Positions 6,045 through 10,888 of a stretch of 10,888 bases of DNA are shown piece by piece. Location: contig CAZNQW010000126.1 in the NCBI GenBank assembly GCA_964575225.1, positions 1 through 10,888 of the forward strand, written 5' to 3'. Numbering within the stretch: position 1 is the first letter of the stretch; each line of letters opens with the position of its first letter. Under the pieces are notes generated by a model. It was not told where the DNA came from, ran no database searches, and was given only the letters and a program-made list of their open reading frames with translations. The position numbers and the translations under genes were made by a program. Origin of the DNA: CAZNQW01 sp964575225 (GTDB taxonomy: Bacteria; Chloroflexota; Anaerolineae; JAAYZQ01).

Positions 6045-7349
6045 ATGACAGAATATGTAGGTCAATCCTTGCCGCGGTACGATGGTATCGGCCAGGTGAC
6101 CGGAAAAACCAAGTTTGTGGACGACATTGTTCTGCCGGGTATGCTGTATGCCAAGGCAGTCCGCAGTCCGGTGCACAAGGGTATCGTCCGCAAGATCGAC
6201 CTCTCGGCGGCGCTGAAAGTGCCGGGTGTGGTCGGGGCCGTCACCGCCGAGGACATCCCTGGAATTAACCTTTATGGCGCTTGTATGGACCAACCGGTGT
6301 TGGCCAACCAATACGTCCGCTACAAAGGTGAAGAGATGGCGGTGATCGTGGCGGTGGACGATGACGCCTGTGCCGAAGCCCTCGCCAAGGTCAAGCTGGA
6401 TATCGAAGAGCAAGAGCCGGTCTTTGATATGTTCAAAGCGATCGAGCCTGGCGCGCCTCTGGTGCGAGCCGGTTCGACCAGCAACCTGTGGGAGTACATG
6501 CCCGGTGTGACCACCCGGGTCATCAAGATCGGGGATGTGGAAAAGGGTCTTGCTGAAGCTGACGTGGTCATCGAAGGTCGGTACACGACCGGCCCACAGG
6601 ATCATGCAGCCATGGAGCCGATGGTTTCGGTGGCCTACCTGGACGAAGCCGGTCGGTTGGCGGTTCACACCACCAGCCAGTGTCTTTATTTCCAGTTGGG
6701 TCAGATGGCGGCGATCTATGGTCTCCCCCTAAGTAAGATCCGCTATATCGGCGGTGTCGTGGGCGGTGGGTTTGGCGGTAAGAACCACCCTCACACCGAC
6801 CATATCTCGGGCCTGTCGGCGCTCAAGTTCCGCAAGCCGGTCAAATATCGCTACACCCGCCGCGAGGATCTGCTCTATTCGACCAAGCGTGGTGTCTTTA
6901 TCATCGATTACAAGACCGGCGCCAAGAAGGACGGTCGCCTGACGGCCAACTATATGCACATGTGGCACGACGCCGGCGCGTATGGCGGCTTTTCGCCCTA
7001 TGGCACCGAGAAATGCGGGATGTTCGCTTCCGGTCCCTATTGGATCCCGAACATCCACTTGGATGCCCATACGGTGATGACCAACAAGGCGGGCTCCAGC
7101 TCGATGCGCGGTTTTGCCATCATGAATGGCCAGTTCCCCATCGAAATGCAGATGAGCAAGCTTGCCGACAAACTTGGCATGGACCAGTGGGAACTGCGGT
7201 TTATCAATGCCTGGCGCGATGGGGATATCGGTGCGTCGCGCTATGTGGTCCAGGGAGCGGGCGCGCTGGAGGCTATGAAGGCTACGGCCGAATTGGCCGG
7301 CATCGAACTGCCCGAGCATCTCCTGGCGATGAGTTCACGAAAGAGGTAG
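6045..7349 (+). CDS. Molybdenum hydroxylase, molybdopterin-binding subunit, N-terminal half (NdhL-like)
   Basis: A 434-residue protein containing the aldehyde oxidase/xanthine dehydrogenase a/b hammerhead domain (about residues 10-125: RYDGIGQVTGKTKFVDDI, LYAKAVRSP) followed by the first molybdopterin domain. The glycine loop VGGGFGGK is at 239-246 and the conserved Arg355-Gly-Phe (SSMRGFAIMNGQFPIE) comes before the end. The remaining molybdopterin domain, including the GQG loop and the catalytic glutamate, is encoded by the next gene. Together they total about 800 residues, the size of one normal large subunit. The break falls between domains, in a new frame, with the next gene having its own ribosome site and ATG 5 bp later. 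This is the architecture known for nicotinate dehydrogenase of E. barkeri (50- and 37-kDa subunits), so a real split gene is more likely than a frameshift. The substrate is not shown by the sequence. Confidence 0.92.
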   Translation: MTEYVGQSLPRYDGIGQVTGKTKFVDDIVLPGMLYAKAVRSPVHKGIVRKIDLSAALKVPGVVGAVTAEDIPGINLYGACMDQPVLANQYVRYKGEEMAVIVAVDDDACAEALAKVKLDIEEQEPVFDMFKAIEPGAPLVRAGSTSNLWEYMPGVTTRVIKIGDVEKGLAEADVVIEGRYTTGPQDHAAMEPMVSVAYLDEAGRLAVHTTSQCLYFQLGQMAAIYGLPLSKIRYIGGVVGGGFGGKNHPHTDHISGLSALKFRKPVKYRYTRREDLLYSTKRGVFIIDYKTGAKKDGRLTANYMHMWHDAGAYGGFSPYGTEKCGMFASGPYWIPNIHLDAHTVMTNKAGSSSMRGFAIMNGQFPIEMQMSKLADKLGMDQWELRFINAWRDGDIGASRYVVQGAGALEAMKATAELAGIELPEHLLAMSSRKR

Positions 7350-7354
7350 GCGCT

Positions 7355-8449
7355 ATGAAAAAGAAAGGTGTCGGGATGGCTTGTGTCCTGCATCCCACCG
7401 GTAATAAAGGTGCAGGCGACCCCAGCCAGGCTGCGATTGAGCTCAAGCCGGATGGTACGCTTGTCTTGCTGGTGGGTGCGGTCGATCTGGGACAAGGTTC
7501 GACAACGATCCTGCGGCAGTTTGCGGCCGATGCGATGGAAGTGCCCATCGATAGCATCTTTGCCAGCAACTTTGCCGATGACTTTGCCCCGCTGAGCCTG
7601 GGCAGCTTTGCCAGCCGCGTGACGCTCATCGATCCGCATGCCGTGGAAAATGCTGCTGAGGACCTGAAGAAAAAGATCCGCGAATACTCGGCCAATCTTC
7701 TCGAAGCCCACCCGGATGACGTCGAGTATTCCGAGGGCAAGGTGTACGTCAAAGGCGCGCCTGAAGGGCCGCAACTGACGTTGGCTCAGGTGGGCGGCGC
7801 CTCCAATTTCGGCGGCGGCAACACGCCTGCTTTTCTCGTGGGGACGGGCGCCTGGCAGCCTGCTCCGTTCCAGGCCCACGATCCTGAGACGGGCGCGATG
7901 ACGGCCGTTGGCGCCATCTCCTTTGGCGCCTGTGTCGCCGAGGTGGAAGTGGATACCGAGACCGGTGTGGTCGATGTGACCAAGATGGTCCACGTTTGGG
8001 AAGTGGGTAAGGCTGTGAATCCGATGTTGGTCCGCCAGCAGATCCACGGCGGCCTCACGCACGGCTTGGGGACGGCGCTCATTGAGAGCAATTTCCCCTA
8101 TTATCCGAACCCCGACTTTGCGCCACAGACCTTCTCGGACTATGCGGTTCCAACCTTCTTGGACTTTCCCGATGAGCATGTGGCCGACTTTGTCGAGGTA
8201 CCGCATCCCATGGGTGTCAAGGGGGCCAAGGGCTTTTCCGAAGGCTCGACCAACACACCGCCTCCGGCTGTGATGGCGGCCATTCACGATGCAATCGGCG
8301 TCTGGATCGACGAATATCCAGCCACGCCCGAAGTGGTTCTTCGTGCGATTAAGGAAGGCCAGGTACAGCCCAAAACCTGGCCTCGTGTGACCAGGTTTCG
8401 ACCAGGGACAGGGCAGCACTCGCTGCCCTGTCCCTCCAGTTGCCGATAG
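7355..8449 (+). CDS. Molybdenum hydroxylase, molybdopterin-binding subunit, C-terminal half (NdhM-like)
   Basis: I start this gene at ATG 7355 (MKKKGVGMACV), behind AGAGGTAGG; the same frame is open much further upstream but that part overlaps the previous gene without homology. The 364 residues hold the second molybdopterin domain: GAVDLGQGSTT with Gly46-Gln47-Gly48, the ASR motif in LGSFASRVTLID, the segment EVEVDTETGVVDVTK to HGLGTALIE, and the conserved active-site glutamate Glu296 in GVKGAKGFSEGST, which in xanthine-dehydrogenase relatives acts as the base next to molybdenum. The family-like part ends near PEVVLRAIKE. The last 15 or so residues (RPGTGQHSLPCPSSCR) are encoded across a perfect DNA palindrome at 8404-8435 and look like a non-conserved tail. 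Chaperones for inserting the cofactor (XdhC/CoxD type) are not in the window. Confidence 0.92.
   Translation: MKKKGVGMACVLHPTGNKGAGDPSQAAIELKPDGTLVLLVGAVDLGQGSTTILRQFAADAMEVPIDSIFASNFADDFAPLSLGSFASRVTLIDPHAVENAAEDLKKKIREYSANLLEAHPDDVEYSEGKVYVKGAPEGPQLTLAQVGGASNFGGGNTPAFLVGTGAWQPAPFQAHDPETGAMTAVGAISFGACVAEVEVDTETGVVDVTKMVHVWEVGKAVNPMLVRQQIHGGLTHGLGTALIESNFPYYPNPDFAPQTFSDYAVPTFLDFPDEHVADFVEVPHPMGVKGAKGFSEGSTNTPPPAVMAAIHDAIGVWIDEYPATPEVVLRAIKEGQVQPKTWPRVTRFRPGTGQHSLPCPSSCR
8404..8435 (+). repeat. Perfect 14-bp inverted repeat within the 3' end of the Mo-subunit gene
   Basis: AGGGACAGGGCAGC (8404-8417) and GCTGCCCTGTCCCT (8422-8435) pair without mismatch around the loop ACTC. The hairpin lies inside the coding sequence, 12 bp before the stop codon, and 31 bp before the VOC gene. 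No T-run follows, so it is not a classical terminator. It could be a transcript-processing or stability element, or a mobile palindromic repeat that landed at the gene end and altered the C-terminus. Confidence 0.8.
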
Positions 8450-8465
8450 GGTTTGGGAGAAAAGG

Positions 8466-8906
8466 ATGATCCAGGGGATCCATCATACCTGCATTACCGT
8501 CAGCGATCTTGACCGCTCCATTGCTTTTTACCGCGATCTTTTGGGCTTGGAACTCAAGTTCACCGAAGAAAGCGAGCGAAGCGGGGACGATCGCTCCAAG
8601 GCGCTGGGCGTGGAAAAGGCTCAAGTCAAGCTTGCCATCCTCCGGGCGGGCGACGCCCAGGTAGAGCTTATCGAGTATGTCAATGCCAAGGGGCGCCCCT
8701 ACGATCGTCACAACAACGACGCGGGCGCCATGCACATTGCCTTCCAAGTAACAGATATTGATGTGGTGTACCAACGGCTGGTCGAGCATGGGGTGCGGTT
8801 TACAGCACCGCCTGCGATGATCCCAGCCGGGCCGATGGCCGGCTGGCGTTGGACGTATTTTTTTGATCCCGACGGCGTGTCTCTCGAGATCATCCAGACG
8901 GTCTGA
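8466..8906 (+). CDS. VOC-fold (glyoxalase/epimerase/dioxygenase superfamily) protein
   Basis: A 146-residue protein made of two beta-alpha-beta-beta-beta modules, the minimal VOC size. It opens IHHTCITVSDLDRSIAFYRD, the standard first module. Likely metal ligands are His7, Glu67 (VELIEY), His90 (AMHIAFQV) and Glu141 (DPDGVSLEI), a full set of four as in glyoxalase I and methylmalonyl-CoA epimerase. The family also includes ring-cleaving dioxygenases and fosfomycin-resistance proteins, so a lyase, isomerase or dioxygenase role is open. It starts 16 bp after the molybdenum hydroxylase operon and is very probably co-transcribed, which favours a metabolic role on a product of that enzyme over a resistance role. 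Confidence 0.87.
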   Translation: MIQGIHHTCITVSDLDRSIAFYRDLLGLELKFTEESERSGDDRSKALGVEKAQVKLAILRAGDAQVELIEYVNAKGRPYDRHNNDAGAMHIAFQVTDIDVVYQRLVEHGVRFTAPPAMIPAGPMAGWRWTYFFDPDGVSLEIIQTV

Positions 8907-8921
8907 TAATTGGGTCAATTC

Positions 8922-8954
8922 TTCCCTTTGCGGGAGCAGGGGGGTTGGTGTGAG
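8922..8954. repeat. Possible remnant of an interspersed palindromic repeat
   Basis: The non-coding gap between the VOC and cyclase genes contains, on the minus strand, CTCACACCAACCCCCC followed by TGCTCCCGCAAAGGGAAG. This resembles a family of GC-rich repeats of the form CTCACCCCAACCCC...CTCCCGC...GGGAG that I recall being scattered between genes of many environmental bacteria. Only one copy occurs in the window, so its repeat nature cannot be shown here. The rest of the 142-bp gap (to 9048) shows a small GGAAA/TTTCC hairpin and no convincing promoter. Confidence 0.35.
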
Positions 8955-9048
8955 ATGAGCCTGCCGGAAAATCCAGCATCCTTTCCGCTGCCGGTCGGGC
9001 TCTCTTTTTGGGGGAATGAAAGAAAGCGTAGAAAGCGAGGCATAGCAT

Positions 9049-9756
9049 ATGGGTTTCAAATTGTACGATCTGAGTCAGGAGATCTATACCGGTGCGCCCG
9101 TGTGGGTGGGCCACCCGGAGACCAGGGTAGACGTAGTGGCCACCCATGCGGAGACGCTGGTTTCGGGCCGTTTCACGGAGGGGTATTCGTACACAGCGGA
9201 AAAGATCGAGATGAGCACCCATGGCACAACCCATGTGGACTCGATCAGCCACATCGATCCGACGCCCGGGGCGCCGACCATCGACAAGATCCCTTTGGAT
9301 TGGTTCTACACCGAAGCGATCTGCATCGATCTGTCGCACATGCCGCCCAAGAGCACCTATTCGGTGGACGACATCAAAGCGGCTCTGGCCAAACACAATC
9401 TGGAGATCAAAAAAGGCGATACTGTTTTGATGTACTCGGGCCACTATGTCCGCACTTGGGAGACGCCTGATTGGCTGACCTCGTATTCCGGTTTGAGCGG
9501 CGAGGCTGCCGAGTATATCTATGGCGCGGGTGCGATCAACATTGGCCAGGATGCGCCCAGCCATGATAGCTCCCAGACCACGAGCTATCCAGCTCATCAG
9601 GTGTGCCGGCGCATGCAGACGCTGAACATTGAGAACCTGGGCGATCTGAGGCCGGTGGTAGGCAAGCGGTTCCGGTTTATTGGGTTCCCGCTCAAGATCC
9701 GCAATGGCAGTGGTTCGCCCATTCGGGCAGTGGCCGTGGTCGAGGACGAGGATTAA
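9049..9756 (+). CDS. Cyclase-family metal-dependent hydrolase (kynurenine formamidase/isatin hydrolase type)
   Basis: A 235-residue protein, normal for the family. It begins YDLSQEIYTGAPVW, as most members do. The metal motif HGTTHVDSISH gives His58, His62, Asp64 and His68 (HxxxHxDxxxH). Later family residues are Ser171-His172 (DAPSHD), His183 and Glu195-Asn196-Leu197. Relatives hydrolyse N-formylkynurenine, open the lactam ring of isatin, or open other cyclic amides/lactones using manganese or zinc. This fits a pathway in which the molybdenum enzyme first hydroxylates a ring and this enzyme later opens it, but the substrate cannot be named. No signal peptide is seen. Its ribosome site is a modest GCGAGG. 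It precedes a strong hairpin-plus-T-run at 9772-9824. Confidence 0.9.
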   Translation: MGFKLYDLSQEIYTGAPVWVGHPETRVDVVATHAETLVSGRFTEGYSYTAEKIEMSTHGTTHVDSISHIDPTPGAPTIDKIPLDWFYTEAICIDLSHMPPKSTYSVDDIKAALAKHNLEIKKGDTVLMYSGHYVRTWETPDWLTSYSGLSGEAAEYIYGAGAINIGQDAPSHDSSQTTSYPAHQVCRRMQTLNIENLGDLRPVVGKRFRFIGFPLKIRNGSGSPIRAVAVVEDED

Positions 9757-9771
9757 TTCGGCTCTGGCCTG

Positions 9772-9824
9772 GGGCGGGCATTCCCGGACCACGCCCGGAT
9801 CTGGGAGTGCGCCGCCCTTTTTTT
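9772..9824 (+). terminator. Intrinsic terminator or attenuator just before the second SDR
   Basis: GGGCGGGCATTCCC (9772-9785) pairs with GGGAGTGCGCCGCCC (9803-9817): 14 base pairs with one bulged G and one G-T wobble. Seven T residues (9818-9824) follow directly, the classical Rho-independent form. The ribosome site AGGAGG of the next gene begins at 9827 and its ATG is at 9839. No promoter fits between the T-run and the gene, so the downstream SDR and zinc dehydrogenase must depend on read-through. This makes partial termination or attenuation more likely than an operon end. Confidence 0.8.
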
Positions 9825-9838
9825 CTAGGAGGTGCAGA

Positions 9839-10633
9839 ATGGATGAGGCTTTGAGGGAAAAGTTGGACAATTTGATGGCTCAATTCTCGCTGGAAGGCCG
9901 GGTGGCATTGGTGACCGGCGGTAGCCAGGGATTGGGCCGTGGTATGGCGCTGGCGCTGGCAGCGGCAGGCGCCGACGTGTGCCCGGTCAGTCGAACCCAG
10001 TCGGCTGTGGATGCGGTGGGCGAGGAGATCCGATCGTTGGGACGGAGATCGATGCCGATGGCTGTGGATGTGACCGACGAGGCGCAGGTGCAACAGATGA
10101 TGGCGCGCGTGGTTCAAGAGTATGGCCACCTGGATATCCTGGTCAATTCGGCGGGCATTGTGGCTCTGAAACCCACGATCGAGTTCCCGATGGAAGAATG
10201 GCGCCAGATCCTCCGCGTCAATCTGGAAGCGACCTTCTTGTGCTGTAAGGAAGCGGCCAAAATCATGTTGCCCCAGGGACGAGGCAAGATCATCAATATG
10301 TCGTCGGTTCGTGGCTTGCAGGGGCGCGCCAACGATCCAGCCTATCCCACAAGCAAGGGCGGAGTCAATTTGCTGACCCGCTCGCTGGCCATTGAATGGG
10401 CCAAGCAGGGGATCAACGTGAATGCCATTGCACCGACCTTTATTCGTACTCCCCTCAATGCCTTTATGTTGGACGATCCAACCACTCGGGATTGGGTCCT
10501 GGGCCGCATTCCGATGGGCCGGGTCGGCCAAGTGTGGGATCTCTTTGGCCTGGCGGTGTTCTTAGCCTCCGCAGCGTCGGACTTTATCACTGGTCAGACC
10601 ATCTATGCCGATGGCGGCTGGACGGCCGCCTAA
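9839..10633 (+). CDS. Short-chain dehydrogenase/reductase (classical SDR), second copy
   Basis: The ATG at 9839 follows AGGAGG by six bases; an earlier in-frame start at 9680 would overlap the cyclase gene and run through the terminator hairpin. The 264 residues start with a short extension (MDEALREKLDNLMAQF) before FSLEGRVALVTGG. TGGSQGLG is at 26-33, Arg52 (VSRT) after the second strand suggests NADP(H) preference, NSAG is at 103-106, and the catalytic residues are Asn128, Ser155/156, Tyr169 and Lys173 (YPTSK). The overall type is gluconate 5-dehydrogenase/2-deoxygluconate 3-dehydrogenase-like, but annotation within this group is unreliable. It is clearly distinct from the SDR at 2359, which has Asp36 at the cofactor position. 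The zinc dehydrogenase gene follows after 29 bp. Confidence 0.92.
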   Translation: MDEALREKLDNLMAQFSLEGRVALVTGGSQGLGRGMALALAAAGADVCPVSRTQSAVDAVGEEIRSLGRRSMPMAVDVTDEAQVQQMMARVVQEYGHLDILVNSAGIVALKPTIEFPMEEWRQILRVNLEATFLCCKEAAKIMLPQGRGKIINMSSVRGLQGRANDPAYPTSKGGVNLLTRSLAIEWAKQGINVNAIAPTFIRTPLNAFMLDDPTTRDWVLGRIPMGRVGQVWDLFGLAVFLASAASDFITGQTIYADGGWTAA

Positions 10634-10662
10634 CACGCAAATAAGGGGTAGGAGGAAAGCCC

Positions 10663-10888
10663 ATGAAAGCAGTAGTTCTGTATGACAAAGTCGACCAATC
10701 CGTCGAGGTGCGGGATGTTCCGGTGCCGGTAATACGGCCCGACGAGTGTCTGGTCGAGGTCAAGTTCTGTGGCATCTGCGGCAGCGAGGCGCACATGTAC
10801 CACGGCCAGTTGACGCTATTGGCTCGGCCGCCCGTGGTCCTGGGCCACGAATGGTCGGGCCAAGTGGTGGAGGTGGGCGCCGATGTTA
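10663..10888 (+). CDS. Zinc-dependent alcohol/polyol dehydrogenase, N-terminal part (continues past window)
   Basis: Only the first 75 residues are visible, behind GGAGG. They show the GroES-like start of a medium-chain dehydrogenase: catalytic-zinc Cys39 in GICGSEAH, and His62-Glu63 in GHEWSG. These three positions are identical to those in the dehydrogenase at 3114-4151, so the two are related, though the sequences differ enough to be separate enzymes. Structural-zinc and Rossmann regions lie beyond the window. It follows the second SDR by 29 bp and probably shares its transcript. The SDR plus zinc dehydrogenase pairing repeats the pairing at 2359-4151. Confidence 0.88.
   Translation, partial: MKAVVLYDKVDQSVEVRDVPVPVIRPDECLVEVKFCGICGSEAHMYHGQLTLLARPPVVLGHEWSGQVVEVGADV

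Noticed and set aside
6962..7354. In-frame upstream extension of the NdhM-like gene
   Set aside because: This part overlaps the NdhL-like gene in another frame and encodes no molybdopterin-family sequence; ATG 7355 has its own ribosome site and begins at the domain boundary.
7241..8419. A 392-codon open frame on the minus strand opposite the molybdenum subunit C-terminal half
   Set aside because: It is an antisense shadow of a gene with strong family motifs, has low-complexity His/Arg-rich composition and lacks a credible ribosome site.
7619..9275. Further ATCGAT sequences in the plus-strand genes (for example near 7624 and 9260)
   Set aside because: They lie inside codons such as ATC-GAT, lack the full TCGATNNTCG core and are not next to promoters.
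8890..9870. A 326-codon minus-strand open frame opposite the cyclase gene
   Set aside because: It runs antisense to a well-supported gene, across an intergenic gap and the terminator hairpin, and shows no family motif.
9692..10531. A 279-codon minus-strand open frame opposite the second SDR
   Set aside because: Shadow of a gene with all SDR motifs; composition is His/Arg/Gln-rich as expected from reverse reading.
1..10888. CRISPR arrays, tRNA, rRNA, transposases or toxin-antitoxin genes
   Set aside because: I saw no regularly spaced repeats, no tRNA-like cloverleaf or rRNA sequence, and no reading frame resembling a transposase, integrase or toxin.

Overview
This is a bacterial window, moderately GC-rich in its coding regions. 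It has clear Shine-Dalgarno sites and near-consensus sigma-70 promoters (TTGACA, then TANAAT/TATACT, 16-17 bp apart). The gene families and their style (N-terminal part of a PEP-utilising enzyme, CO-dehydrogenase-type molybdenum hydroxylase, FCD regulator, many dehydrogenases) remind me of environmental Chloroflexota or a similar Gram-positive-like lineage. That taxonomic guess is weak and rests on no marker gene.

Layout. (1) Positions 1-652, minus strand: N-terminal 217 residues of a PEP-utilising-enzyme-like protein that runs off the window. (2) 931-1617, minus: a GntR/FCD regulator. (3) 1912-3105, plus: a small cupin and a short-chain dehydrogenase (SDR). (4) 3114-4151, minus: a zinc alcohol/polyol dehydrogenase, convergent with the SDR. 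(5) 4152-4695: a 544-bp non-coding block holding two divergent promoters, an operator and a long leader. (6) 4696-8449, plus: a four-gene molybdenum hydroxylase, in order FAD subunit, 2Fe-2S subunit, and a molybdopterin subunit split into two genes. (7) 8466-10888, plus: a VOC-fold protein, a metal-dependent cyclase/hydrolase (kynurenine formamidase/isatin hydrolase family), a second SDR and the start of a second zinc dehydrogenase.

Regulation is the clearest non-gene signal. Four promoters (PEP-utilising gene, regulator, cupin-SDR, molybdenum hydroxylase operon) each carry a TCGATNNTCG element just downstream of the -10 box, always in the direction of transcription. This predicts a local regulon repressed by the GntR/FCD protein, which also represses itself, and released by the pathway substrate or an intermediate. 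The zinc dehydrogenase at 3114-4151 has a strong promoter but no such element.

Taken together, the genes look like an inducible catabolic island for a cyclic or heteroaromatic compound. The molybdenum enzyme would hydroxylate the ring, SDRs and zinc dehydrogenases would oxidise or reduce alcohol/carbonyl groups, the cyclase-family hydrolase would open a ring or cleave an amide, and the PEP-utilising enzyme might phosphorylate a hydroxyl group. The substrate cannot be read from the sequence. The split subunit and gene order match nicotinate dehydrogenase (NdhF-S-L-M) of Eubacterium barkeri, but the other known genes of that pathway are not in this window. Three strong RNA hairpins (2298-2335, 8404-8435, 9772-9824) sit inside or between the plus-strand genes and may set their relative expression.
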